A DNA stretch of 64,000 nucleotides from an uncultured Clostridia bacterium. GTDB taxonomy: Bacteria; Bacillota; Clostridia; Oscillospirales; Oscillospiraceae. The notes under the pieces are model-generated. The model ran no database searches and had not been told where the DNA came from. It was given only the letters and a program-made list of their open reading frames with translations. Position 1 is the stretch's first letter. Each line of letters opens with the position of its first letter. The translations under genes were made by a program, and so were the position numbers. Positions 1 to 8,453 of this stretch are shown piece after piece. The stretch is from positions 36,066 to 100,065 of the forward strand of contig CAMVTO010000008.1 of the NCBI GenBank assembly GCA_947170435.1, written 5' to 3'.

Positions 1-1
1 C

Positions 2-241
2 CTCTATTGCGGCGAGGCGAAGTCCGACGTGCTGTGCATTGTGCCGAATGTCATCGGCGACAGCGCCTCGGTCGCAAACCAGAAGCTGACCAACGCGGGA
101 CTCATCATGTCAGTCTCGGGCGCAACGAACCGCTCCAGCGCCTCGGTGCGCGCAGTGTCGCAGTCCGAAGCGCCGGGACGGGAGGTCGCGGCAGGCACGG
201 TAGTGCGTGTCCAGCTGAGCGATTCCTCCGTGACGGACTAA
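2..241 (+). CDS. Penicillin-binding protein C-terminus (SpoVD/FtsI-like), partial
   Basis: Only the last 79 codons are in the window; the gene enters from the left edge and stops with TAA. The visible part is a PASTA domain (VPNVIGDSASVANQKL ... SQSEAPGREVAAGTVVRVQL), the beta-lactam/muropeptide-binding-type module at the C-terminus of SpoVD and of some division transpeptidases. In Bacillus and many Clostridia spoVD or the division PBP lies directly upstream of murE, as here. Transpeptidase motifs are outside the window, so division PBP versus sporulation SpoVD cannot be decided. If SpoVD, it would make the spore cortex together with an FtsW-family partner. Confidence 0.8.
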   Translation, partial: LYCGEAKSDVLCIVPNVIGDSASVANQKLTNAGLIMSVSGATNRSSASVRAVSQSEAPGREVAAGTVVRVQLSDSSVTD

Positions 242-276
242 GACAGCCATATTCAATGTGAAAGGATTCGTTTTTC

Positions 277-1833
277 ACGAAGCTTGCCGAATTGCTTTCA
301 CACCTGACAACCTACGAGCTTCACACATCCACGGATATCGAGATCACATGTTTGACGGACGATTCCCGCACGGTGACGCGCGGCGCACTGTTCGCTGCGC
401 TGCACGGCACGCGGGAGGACGGCGCAAGCTATCTGGCGGACGCGTTTGCGCGCGGCGCAGTCTGTGCGCTTTGCGAGGTGCCGCCGGAGGGGAAGATCCC
501 GCACATCCTTGTCCCGGATGCCCGTCTTGCGCTGGCGCAGCTGGCGGCGGCGTGGTATGGGGAGCCGTCCAAGCGCATGAGTGTGGTGGGCATCACAGGC
601 ACCAATGGCAAGACCACCACGACGTATCTCTTAAAGCAGCTTCTGGAGCGTGCTCTGGGGGCCAAGGTGGGGCTGATCGGCACCAATCAGAACCTGATTG
701 GCGACGAGAGCTATCCCGCCGAGCGCACGACGCCCGGAGCCCTGGAATTGCAGGCGCTGCTGGCGAAGATGGCGGAAGCGGGCTGCACGCACGTCGTGAT
801 GGAGGTTTCCTCCCACGCGTTGGATCAGCAGCGCACGGCGGCGATCCAATTTGCCGTCGGCGTGTTTACCAACCTGACCCGCGATCACCTGGACTACCAT
901 GGCACAATGGAGAACTACTGCGCCGCCAAGGCGAGACTGTTCCGCCAGTGCCGCGCCGCCGCCGTCAATGGCGACAGCAAATGGGCGGCGCGGGTACTCG
1001 CCGGTACAGACTGCCGCTGTCTCACATATGGGCAGAATATGACCAACGACATCGTGGGCTGGCATCCCTGCTATGAAAACGACCGCGTGCGCTTCACCGT
1101 TTCCGATGAGGAGGAGCATTACGCGACGGAGATCCCGATTCCCGGTGAGTTTTCGCTCTACAATGCCCTTGGCGCGTTGAGCGCGCTGACCCTTCTCGGC
1201 GTACCGCTGGAGACGGCGGCGTGGGCGCTGCCCCATTGCACGGGCGTGCGCGGCCGCTGCGAGGTGGTGCCGACCGGCGAGGACTACACGGTGATCATCG
1301 ACTACGCCCATACGCCGGATGGCCTGAAGAACATTCTGGAGACCGTCTGCGGCTTTGCGGCGCATCGCGTGCTGCTGGTGTTCGGCTGCGGCGGCGACCG
1401 CGATCGCGGCAAACGCGCCCAGATGGGGCGTCTCGCCGCGATGCTTGCGGATTTTGTGGTGCTCACCAGTGACAACCCGCGTACCGAATCACCCTACGCC
1501 ATCCTGCACGATGTGCTGGATGGGATGCGCGGCAGCGGAACGCCCTTCGCGGTCATTGAGGATCGGCGGGAGGCGATCGCCTATGCGCTGGACCATGCGC
1601 GCGGCGGCGATGTGGTGCTGCTCGCGGGCAAAGGCCATGAGACCTATCAGATCATCGGAGACAAGACCCTCGCGCTGGATGAGCGCGATGTTGTGTGGAA
1701 ATACCTTGAACGAAGGAGAAATCAACATGTTGACAGCACTTACAGCCATTTTGAGCTTTGCCATCACGGCGATTGCGGGGCGATTTCTGATCCCGTGGCT
1801 TCGCCGTCTCAAGGCGGGGCAGGAGATCCGTGA
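277..1833 (+). CDS. murE: UDP-MurNAc-tripeptide synthetase (MurE), meso-DAP adding
   Basis: Cytosolic Mur ligase adding the third stem-peptide residue to UDP-MurNAc-L-Ala-D-Glu. Visible: ATP loop GITGTNGKTTTT, the Lys of AAKARLF (carbamylated in the family), the family block DYAHTPDGL, and DNPRTE, the signature of meso-diaminopimelate rather than lysine specificity. The start is odd. The family N-terminus (M)KLAELL matches codons from 277, but codon 277-279 is ACG, preceded by an AAAGGA ribosome site at 261-266. The first conventional start in frame is TTG at 292, too far from that site and clipping the first helix. The 3' end is also odd: the normal end (WKYLER) falls near 1712, but the frame runs on for about 40 codons, 107 bp into mraY. 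Product assignment is secure; both ends are uncertain. Confidence 0.9.
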   Translation, partial: TKLAELLSHLTTYELHTSTDIEITCLTDDSRTVTRGALFAALHGTREDGASYLADAFARGAVCALCEVPPEGKIPHILVPDARLALAQLAAAWYGEPSKRMSVVGITGTNGKTTTTYLLKQLLERALGAKVGLIGTNQNLIGDESYPAERTTPGALELQALLAKMAEAGCTHVVMEVSSHALDQQRTAAIQFAVGVFTNLTRDHLDYHGTMENYCAAKARLFRQCRAAAVNGDSKWAARVLAGTDCRCLTYGQNMTNDIVGWHPCYENDRVRFTVSDEEEHYATEIPIPGEFSLYNALGALSALTLLGVPLETAAWALPHCTGVRGRCEVVPTGEDYTVIIDYAHTPDGLKNILETVCGFAAHRVLLVFGCGGDRDRGKRAQMGRLAAMLADFVVLTSDNPRTESPYAILHDVLDGMRGSGTPFAVIEDRREAIAYALDHARGGDVVLLAGKGHETYQIIGDKTLALDERDVVWKYLERRRNQHVDSTYSHFELCHHGDCGAISDPVASPSQGGAGDP

Positions 1834-2716
1834 GGACGGTCCGACGTGGCACAATGCCAAGGCCGGCACGCCCACCATGGGCGGGCTGATGTTCATCGCG
1901 GGCATTCTCGGCTCTATCGTGATCTGCGGCTGGGGCGGAATGATGCACGGCGACTTTCGCCATCTCTATATCTTTGGCTTTGCCGTGATTTTCGGCATCA
2001 TCGGTTTTTTGGATGACTTTGAGAAGGTCGTCCACCACCGCAACCTCGGCCTCACGGCGCTGCAAAAGTTTGCGCTCCAGCTTGCCGCGGCGGTGGCGTT
2101 CCTCACGCTGATGCGCTACGAGGGGCTGCTGACGCCAAACCTGTATATTCCGTTTTTCCAGACGCACCTTGTGATGAGCTGGCCGGTGTACATGATATTC
2201 TCCGCGTTCGTCATCGTCGGAACGGTCAATGCCGTCAACATCACCGACGGTATTGACGGCCTCGCTGCCAGCGTGACGGTGCCGGTGGGACTCTTCTTTG
2301 CGGTGGTCGCGGCGTGGTGGCCGGGACTGGGCCAGCTGGGAATCTACTCCGGCGCGCTGGTCGGGGGACTTCTGGGCTTCCTCATTTACAACTTCCACCC
2401 CGCCAAGGTATTTATGGGCGACACGGGCTCACTGTTTCTCGGCGGTACGGTGGCGGCGTTGGCGTTTGCTTATGATATGCCGCTGATCCTCGTTCCTGTG
2501 GGCTTTGTCTACATCTGCGAGACCATGTCGGACATTTTGCAGGTGGGATACTTCAAGCTGACCCACGGCAAGCGCCTGTTCAAGATGGCGCCGCTCCACC
2601 ACCACTTCGAGCTGTGCGGCTGGAGCGAGGTTAAGCTGGTCGCAGTGTTTACGCTGGTGAGTGCGCTGGGCTGCTTTGCCGCGGCGCTGGGCGTACTGGA
2701 GCGCTATCACTTCTGA
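1727..2716 (+). CDS. mraY: Phospho-MurNAc-pentapeptide transferase (MraY)
   Basis: Integral membrane enzyme that transfers phospho-MurNAc-pentapeptide to undecaprenyl phosphate, making lipid I. The 329-aa product has about ten hydrophobic segments and the family blocks PTMGG, FLDDFEK (Asp pair), NAVNITDGIDGLA, MGDTGSLFLGG and the histidine-rich MAPLHHHFE. ATG 1727 follows AAGGAG at 1713-1718. The start lies inside the extended 3' end of murE in another frame, so translation of the two is probably coupled. murD, which commonly follows mraY, is absent; ftsW comes next after a 37-bp gap. Confidence 0.97.
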   Translation: MLTALTAILSFAITAIAGRFLIPWLRRLKAGQEIREDGPTWHNAKAGTPTMGGLMFIAGILGSIVICGWGGMMHGDFRHLYIFGFAVIFGIIGFLDDFEKVVHHRNLGLTALQKFALQLAAAVAFLTLMRYEGLLTPNLYIPFFQTHLVMSWPVYMIFSAFVIVGTVNAVNITDGIDGLAASVTVPVGLFFAVVAAWWPGLGQLGIYSGALVGGLLGFLIYNFHPAKVFMGDTGSLFLGGTVAALAFAYDMPLILVPVGFVYICETMSDILQVGYFKLTHGKRLFKMAPLHHHFELCGWSEVKLVAVFTLVSALGCFAAALGVLERYHF

Positions 2717-2753
2717 GCTTGATCAGAATCTTTCAGAAAGGGGGAATGTGCAC

Positions 2754-3944
2754 ATGACCAGAGAAGAACGCGAGCTGCGCCAGTATGAACGTATGCGCCG
2801 CAAAATGGTGGAAAACCAGGCGCGTGAAGCCGGCCGCGGGCCGTTGGATGTGCCGTTCCTTCTGCTGACACTGCTGCTCACCGGCGTGGGGCTCATCATG
2901 CTGTTTTCCGCCAGCTTTCCCATGGCCTACTATGAGGGCGAGAATCCGGCGTATTACCTGATTCGGCAGGGGATCTTTGCCGTCGCCGGCATCGTGGCGA
3001 TGCTGCTCATCGGACGGATCAACTACGCGCGTTACCGCGTGGTGGGAAAGTACGTGCTGGGTGTTGCGGTTTTTCTGCTGATTCTGGTGCTGATACCCGG
3101 CGTGGGCCACACGGTCAACGGCGCGACCCGCTGGCTGGGCTTCGGCAGCCTGTTTACATTCCAGCCCTCGGAGATTGCCAAGGTCGGCGTGATTCTCTAC
3201 TTTGCGGAGAGCATTTCCAAGAAGAAAGAGAAAATGCGCTCCTTCAAGGAGGGCATCCTGCCTTATGCCGTGATTCTGGGCATCATCGCGGCGCTGATGA
3301 TCAAAGAACCGCATCTGTCCGGCACGGTGCTGATCCTCGGCATCGGCGCGGTGATGATGTTTGTCGGCGGCATCGAGACCAAGTGGGTCGGCATGGGCGG
3401 CGGCATTGCGGCGCTGGGCATCTGGGCTTACCTCTCAGGGAAGGTGGGTTACAACGCCAAGCGCATCACCATCTGGCGCGATCCGCTCACGGATGATCCA
3501 GAGCTCATGCGGGACGCGGGCTATCAGATGCGCCAGAGCCTGCTGGCCATCGGCTCCGGCGGCCTGCTGGGCGTGGGTCTTGGCAAGAGCCGGCAGAAGT
3601 TCATGTACCTGCCCGAGCGGCACAACGACTTCATTTTCGCCATCATTTGCGAGGAGCTGGGCCTCATCGGCGCGACGCTCATCATGGCGCTCTTCGCTCT
3701 GCTTATCATTCGCGGCTACTGGATCGCCCTGCACGCTCGCGACCGCTTCGGCGCACTGCTGGCAGTGGGCGTCACGACGCAAGTTGCGCTGCAGGTGTTC
3801 CTCAACATCGCGGTGGTGACGAATCTTATCCCCAACACGGGCATTTCTCTTCCGTTTTTCAGCTACGGCGGCACGGCGCTGGTCATCCAGCTGGCGGAAA
3901 TGGGTCTGGTACTCAGCGTGTCCCGCCAGATGCCCGCGAATTAG
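2754..3944 (+). CDS. ftsW: FtsW/SpoVE family peptidoglycan glycosyltransferase
   Basis: SEDS-family lipid II polymerase of 396 aa that works with a class B PBP such as the one upstream. It has a cytoplasmic basic N-terminus (residues 1-35), about ten membrane segments, and family blocks GATRWL, FQPSEIAK, KEPHLSGT, YLPERHNDFIFA, and a C-terminal TGISLPFFSYGG. ATG 2754 is chosen because a strong AAAGGGGGA site precedes it; in-frame codons upstream overlap mraY. Division FtsW and sporulation SpoVE cannot be separated by sequence here; the pairing with a PASTA-type PBP and the adjacent murG fits either, as in the Bacillus spoVD-murE-mraY-murD-spoVE-murG order. Confidence 0.95.
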   Translation: MTREERELRQYERMRRKMVENQAREAGRGPLDVPFLLLTLLLTGVGLIMLFSASFPMAYYEGENPAYYLIRQGIFAVAGIVAMLLIGRINYARYRVVGKYVLGVAVFLLILVLIPGVGHTVNGATRWLGFGSLFTFQPSEIAKVGVILYFAESISKKKEKMRSFKEGILPYAVILGIIAALMIKEPHLSGTVLILGIGAVMMFVGGIETKWVGMGGGIAALGIWAYLSGKVGYNAKRITIWRDPLTDDPELMRDAGYQMRQSLLAIGSGGLLGVGLGKSRQKFMYLPERHNDFIFAIICEELGLIGATLIMALFALLIIRGYWIALHARDRFGALLAVGVTTQVALQVFLNIAVVTNLIPNTGISLPFFSYGGTALVIQLAEMGLVLSVSRQMPAN

Positions 3945-3954
3945 GAGGGCAGCC

Positions 3955-5076
3955 ATGAGAGTGATTTTTACCTGCGGCGGTACGGCGGGGCACGTCAACC
4001 CCGCGTTGGCGCTGGCGGGCTACATGAAAGAACAGGACGCGACGACAGAGATCCTCTTTGTCGGCGCGGAACGCGGACTGGAACGTGATCTGATCTCGCA
4101 CACGCAGTATCCGTTCCGCACGGTCAACGTCTCCAGCTTCTGGCGCTCGTTCAAACCCAAGGCGATCAAGCATAACCTCGTCTCCGTCCGCAATCTGATC
4201 TTCGCGGAGCGGGAGGCCGACGCGATCCTGGATGACTTCAAGCCCGATCTCATCGTTGGCACCGGCGGCTATGCCAGCTATCCCATCGTGCGCTACGGCG
4301 CAAAGCGCGGTATCCCCACGGCGGTGCATGAGTCCAACGCCATCCCCGGCCTCACCACCAAGCAGCTGGAGCCATACGCCGAGCGGATCATGGTGGGCTT
4401 TGAGGACTGCCGGAAGCACTATAAGCATCCAGATAAGGTAGTTGCCACCGGCACGCCGGTGCGCGGCGACTTTTTTGTACACACAAAGCAGGAGGCCAAG
4501 CGCGCGCTGGGCGTGGACGATGGGCGGCCGCTGATTGTGTCCTTCTGGGGCAGCCTCGGCGCGGGGCAGATGAACCGCATGATGGCGGAGTTCCTTGCTT
4601 TGGAATCGGCGCACGAGCCGTTCCACCACATCCACGGCGTCGGCTCGATCTCATGGAGCGCGATGCAAAACGAGCTGAAGGAGCGAGGCGTCGACCTTGC
4701 GGCGCATCCGGGCCTCGATGTGCGGGAGTATATCTACGACATGGCAAACGTCATGCGCGCCGCCGATCTGGTGCTCTCCCGCGCGGGCGCGTCGACGCTC
4801 GCGGAGCTGACGGCGTTGGGCGTGCCGGCGATCCTGGTGCCGTCGCCCAATGTGACCAATCACCATCAGGAGAAGAACGCCAACCTGCTCGGAGACCACG
4901 GCGCGGCGCTGGTGCTCGCCGAGGACGGCCTCGATGGCAAGCAGCTCTTCACCGCTGCGGCGGGCATCTTGCACGACGATATCAAGCGCTCAGAAATGGA
5001 AAAAAATATGGCGTCCCTCGGAGTGAGAGACGCCACGCAGCGCATTTATGAAACTGTTATGAGCTTGTTAAGATAA
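3955..5076 (+). CDS. murG: UDP-GlcNAc:lipid I GlcNAc transferase (MurG)
   Basis: Peripheral membrane GT28 enzyme converting lipid I to lipid II. The 373-aa product starts with the glycine-rich loop FTCGGTAGHVNPALAL (GGTGGH-type), has the second conserved block GTGGYASYP, the HESNAIPGL motif, and the C-domain donor site SRAGASTLAELTALGVPAILVPSP followed by HHQEKNA. ATG 3955 follows a GGAGGG site, 10 bp after ftsW. The last 20 bp overlap the 3' end of the convergent gene on the other strand, an unusually tight tail-to-tail arrangement. Confidence 0.97.
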   Translation: MRVIFTCGGTAGHVNPALALAGYMKEQDATTEILFVGAERGLERDLISHTQYPFRTVNVSSFWRSFKPKAIKHNLVSVRNLIFAEREADAILDDFKPDLIVGTGGYASYPIVRYGAKRGIPTAVHESNAIPGLTTKQLEPYAERIMVGFEDCRKHYKHPDKVVATGTPVRGDFFVHTKQEAKRALGVDDGRPLIVSFWGSLGAGQMNRMMAEFLALESAHEPFHHIHGVGSISWSAMQNELKERGVDLAAHPGLDVREYIYDMANVMRAADLVLSRAGASTLAELTALGVPAILVPSPNVTNHHQEKNANLLGDHGAALVLAEDGLDGKQLFTAAAGILHDDIKRSEMEKNMASLGVRDATQRIYETVMSLLR

Positions 5077-6163
5077 AATCCATGCAAACGGGGTTATGAT
5101 CACTGTAGCGGAAGCCGGTGCCAATGACCTCGGCGCCGCTGACGGAGACATTCGGCGAGACGAGAAAGCCGTCCACCGTCAGCACGTACTGCCCCGCGTG
5201 ATATGGGCCGTCGGCGTTGCGGCAGGAGGGAACGGGATTCGCCTCGTCCAGCGGCGCGATGAGTTGGATCTCCACGCCTTCAAAGGTTTCCGGCGGGATG
5301 GGCTGCGCCCAGGTGTACTCCTTGTCACTGGCACCGAAGTAGTCGGCGGAATTGCCGAGAAGATCCTTGTTGAAGTCGCCGCCGGCGATGCACCAGTTGC
5401 CGGCTTCGTACTCGCTCTGCATGTCATCGAGCAGCATGCGCAGCTGCTTGGTGGCGATGGTACCGTCGGAGGTGTAGGCGGAGAGGTGCAGATTGTAAAG
5501 AACCAGTTCTCTTTCACCACCTACCGGGATGCGGCTCACGCTGTAGCAGCGGTCGAGGTCGAGCAGCTTCGTGACGCCGGACTCGATGGGGAGCGAGCGG
5601 CGCAGCGCGGAGTCGATGGGAAAGCTGGAAAACGTCAAAATACCCGCCTTGTTTGCACCGTGGGGCGAGGAAAAGGGGTACATTAAGTACGGACTGTCGT
5701 AGTTCTGGGCGAAATCATAATAGAGATTGTTGGCCTGATACGCCGCGCCGAGCTGCGCAACAGCAAAGGTGTATTCATTGATGTGGTAGCTGCGTGTGCC
5801 GTCGGTGTCAATCTCCTGAAAGAGCATCAGGTCAGGCTTGATTTCCGCGATTGTATCGAAAGCGCCAAGAAGATTCTCGATGACCGCATCTTGTGAGAAC
5901 GCGCGGCTCTCTGTGCCGCCGTCCATAAAAAAGCCGTAGTCGGCGCTGTAGGCACCGAAGCCAACGTTATATGATGTGATGCGATACGGCTCACCGACCT
6001 TTGGCGCCTCCGGTTTCGTCCGCCCGACCCTGGCTACGGGCAGCTCCTGATGATCCGGCAGTCGGTGAAAGTCAATGAACACATAGGCAAGATATCCGCC
6101 TACGACAAGCACCAGCGCGAGAAAGACGCACAGAACGATCTTTAAAATCTTTTTCGCTTTCAT
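5057..6163 (-). CDS. Membrane-anchored endonuclease/exonuclease/phosphatase-fold protein
   Basis: 368 aa with one N-terminal membrane segment (about residues 8-28) and an extracytoplasmic catalytic domain. The EEP fold is supported by ITSYNVGFG (metal Asn), LFQEID (metal Glu), GGDFNKDLLG (Asp/Asn pair) and the C-terminal RYSDHNPV (Asp-His). These families hydrolyse phosphodiesters or phosphomonoesters in DNA, phosphoinositides or sphingolipids; the substrate here is unknown. An exported position on the outside of the membrane argues for a nuclease or phospholipid-directed role. It interrupts the cell-wall cluster on the opposite strand, between murG and murA. GGAGG precedes the ATG at 6163. 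Confidence 0.8.
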   Translation of the reverse strand: MKAKKILKIVLCVFLALVLVVGGYLAYVFIDFHRLPDHQELPVARVGRTKPEAPKVGEPYRITSYNVGFGAYSADYGFFMDGGTESRAFSQDAVIENLLGAFDTIAEIKPDLMLFQEIDTDGTRSYHINEYTFAVAQLGAAYQANNLYYDFAQNYDSPYLMYPFSSPHGANKAGILTFSSFPIDSALRRSLPIESGVTKLLDLDRCYSVSRIPVGGERELVLYNLHLSAYTSDGTIATKQLRMLLDDMQSEYEAGNWCIAGGDFNKDLLGNSADYFGASDKEYTWAQPIPPETFEGVEIQLIAPLDEANPVPSCRNADGPYHAGQYVLTVDGFLVSPNVSVSGAEVIGTGFRYSDHNPVCMDFILTSS

Positions 6164-6292
6164 GGCAGGCCTCCTTCGTTAAAGAGTATCCCTATTTTGC
6201 CACAACCGAGGCGAAAACGCAAGCGGAACCCCATATCGTGTCCCCTGCATACTATGGGTTGATTGAAAACCATGGCATGTGGAGGAGACGAG

Positions 6293-7558
6293 ATGCAGGA
6301 ACTGTTCGTCGAAGGCGGCAACCGCCTTTGCGGTGAACTGACGATACAAGGCTCCAAGAACGGCGTGCTGCCGGTGTTGGCGGCGACCATCGTGTGCGCG
6401 GGAGAATGCCGCATCGAAAACTGTCCGCATTTGAGCGACGTGGACGCGTCCATCGCGATCCTGCGGCACCTGGGCTGCTGCACGCGCTGGGAAAACGGCG
6501 CGCTGATCGTCAATACGACGCACATGGATTGCAACGAGGTGCCGGACGCGCTGATGCGCGAGATGCGCTCGTCGGTGATCTTCCTCGGCGCAATCCTCGC
6601 GCGGCAGGGCGAGGCGGCGCTCTCGTACCCCGGCGGGTGCGAGCTGGGGCCGCGGCCGATTGACATGCACCTCGCGGCGCTGCGCGCTTTGGGCGCGGAG
6701 ATTGAGGAACGCGGCGGAACGCTGCGCTGCACGGCAAAGGCGCTGACCGCCGCCGAGCTGGTGCTGCCGATGCCCAGCGTCGGCGCAACGGAGAACGCCA
6801 TTCTCGCCGCTTGCGGCGCGGAAGGCACGACGGTCATCTACAACGCCGCGCGGGAACCGGAGATCACGGAACTGCAGGACTTTCTCAACGCCATGGGCGC
6901 GGAGGTGTGCGGCGCGGGCGGCTCCATCGTCACGGTAGCGGGCAAAAGACCGCTCCACGGCGGCACGCACCGCGTCATCGGCGACCGCATCGTGGAGGCA
7001 ACCTACCTCTGCGCGGCAGCGGAGTGCGGCGGCGAAGTCCGGCTGCACGGCGTGGACTACCGCGTGCTGTCTACTGTGACGGCGGCGCTGAGCGAGGCGG
7101 GCTGTGAGCTCCAAAGCGAAGAAGAGAGCGTGATGCTCAGGAGCAGCGGGTGCCTCAGGGCGATCCGCCCGGTGCGTACCGCGCCTTATCCGGGCTTCCC
7201 GACGGACGCGCAGCCCGCGCTGATGGCGGCGCTGCTTCGATCGGCGGGCAGCACCGTATTTGTGGAGAACATTTTTGAGAACCGCTTTCGCCACGTCGAC
7301 GAATTGGCCCGCATGGGCGCGGACATCCGCGTGGCGGGACGGGTGGCGGTGGTCAGCGGCGTGCGTACGCTTCACGGTGCCAACGTCAAATGCACCGACC
7401 TGCGCGGCGGCGCAGCACTGGTACTGGCCGGCCTACAGGCTGAGGGTGAAACACGCCTCACACTGCTTGAGCATATCGACCGCGGGTACGAAAACATTGA
7501 ACGGGATCTGGCTGCGCTGGGCGCAAAAATCGAACGCCGGGGGATCCAGCATACATAA
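6293..7558 (+). CDS. murA: UDP-GlcNAc 1-carboxyvinyltransferase (MurA)
   Basis: Cytosolic first committed enzyme of peptidoglycan synthesis, joining PEP to UDP-GlcNAc; the fosfomycin target. 421 aa, with K22-N23 (GSKNGVLP), the active-site Cys116 in YPGGCELGPRPIDMH, and late blocks YPGFPTDAQP and ENRFRHVDELARMGA. ATG 6293 is preceded by GGAGGA at 6281-6286; an upstream in-frame TTG (6263) has no ribosome site and adds nothing conserved. It stands first in a murA-ftsQ-ftsZ group. The presence of Cys rather than Asp predicts fosfomycin sensitivity at the enzyme level. Confidence 0.96.
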   Translation: MQELFVEGGNRLCGELTIQGSKNGVLPVLAATIVCAGECRIENCPHLSDVDASIAILRHLGCCTRWENGALIVNTTHMDCNEVPDALMREMRSSVIFLGAILARQGEAALSYPGGCELGPRPIDMHLAALRALGAEIEERGGTLRCTAKALTAAELVLPMPSVGATENAILAACGAEGTTVIYNAAREPEITELQDFLNAMGAEVCGAGGSIVTVAGKRPLHGGTHRVIGDRIVEATYLCAAAECGGEVRLHGVDYRVLSTVTAALSEAGCELQSEEESVMLRSSGCLRAIRPVRTAPYPGFPTDAQPALMAALLRSAGSTVFVENIFENRFRHVDELARMGADIRVAGRVAVVSGVRTLHGANVKCTDLRGGAALVLAGLQAEGETRLTLLEHIDRGYENIERDLAALGAKIERRGIQHT

Positions 7559-7572
7559 GAGAGGGTGCGGAT

Positions 7573-8325
7573 ATGGAAAAGACGAGACACAACCACAGAC
7601 GCAGGCGGGGAAGGTTTGTTTTCCTCCTGAAACTGATTGCCTTTGTGGTTGCCGTGGCAGCCATGCTGTGGGCAGCGGCGCTGTTCTTCCGCATGGACTA
7701 CATCGTGGTCAGCGGCAATGAGCGCTATTCGGAGTCGGAGGTGCTGGCGGCTTCCGGCCTGCAAACCGGCGGAAACCTCTATTTCCTCAACAAATACGAC
7801 GTCAAGGAGGCCATCTTTCAGCAGCTGCCCTATGTAGAGACGGTCAAGATCAACCGCAAGCTGCCCGATACGCTGCTCATCGAGGTGAGTGAATGCAAAG
7901 CCGCCGCGGGCGTCCAGGATGAAGACGGAATCTGGCTCATCAGCGATCACGGAAAGCTGCTGGAGAAGGTGAAAAACCCGCCTGCAGACTGCCCGGTTAT
8001 CATCGGTGCTGCGCCGATTGAACCAACGGTGACCGGAACGGTCAATCTCGGCGAGGAAGCCGCCTACCGTCAGAGTGTCGCGCTGACGCTGCTGCAGGAG
8101 TCTGAGAAGCGGGGCGTGCGGGAGAGAATCGGTGAGATTGACCTCGCGGATGACACGGCGCTGAACTTCACATATCTGGGTCGCTTTACCGTGCGCCAGC
8201 CCTGGACGGCCGATATCGCCTACAAGCTGGAAAGCCTGAAGACCGTGGTGGATTATCTCGAAAACAATGAAACGGGTCGCATCGACCTGATGACGGAGGG
8301 CAAGGCAAGCTTTATTCCCGAATAA
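7573..8325 (+). CDS. ftsQ: Cell division protein FtsQ/DivIB
   Basis: Bitopic divisome scaffold of 250 aa: a short, highly basic cytoplasmic tail (KTRHNHRRRRGR), one membrane helix (about residues 16-38), then an external POTRA domain (MDYIVVSGNERYSESEVLAASGL) and the FtsQ/DivIB beta domain. It recruits FtsL and FtsB/DivIC to midcell. It starts 15 bp after murA with a GAGGGTG site, so the two are co-transcribed; ftsZ follows after a 128-bp gap that contains its own promoter. Sequence identity in this family is low; assignment rests on topology, POTRA motif and position. Confidence 0.88.
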   Translation: MEKTRHNHRRRRGRFVFLLKLIAFVVAVAAMLWAAALFFRMDYIVVSGNERYSESEVLAASGLQTGGNLYFLNKYDVKEAIFQQLPYVETVKINRKLPDTLLIEVSECKAAAGVQDEDGIWLISDHGKLLEKVKNPPADCPVIIGAAPIEPTVTGTVNLGEEAAYRQSVALTLLQESEKRGVRERIGEIDLADDTALNFTYLGRFTVRQPWTADIAYKLESLKTVVDYLENNETGRIDLMTEGKASFIPE

Positions 8326-8340
8326 TTTTTGAAGTTGCTA

Positions 8341-8369
8341 TTGACCGCAAGGGAAAAGCGTACTAAAAT
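8341..8369 (+). promoter_or_regulatory. Sigma-A type promoter of ftsZ
   Basis: TTGACC (8341-8346), 17-nt spacer, TAAAAT (8364-8369). It lies in the ftsQ-ftsZ gap and would give ftsZ transcription independent of murA-ftsQ. Confidence 0.65.
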
Positions 8370-8453
8370 ATATATGTTATAAAATGCTTTATGATGTGGC
8401 GGTATGCCCGAAATCCGCCCGCTTTGCACAAGAGACAGTAGGAGGAACCAAGT

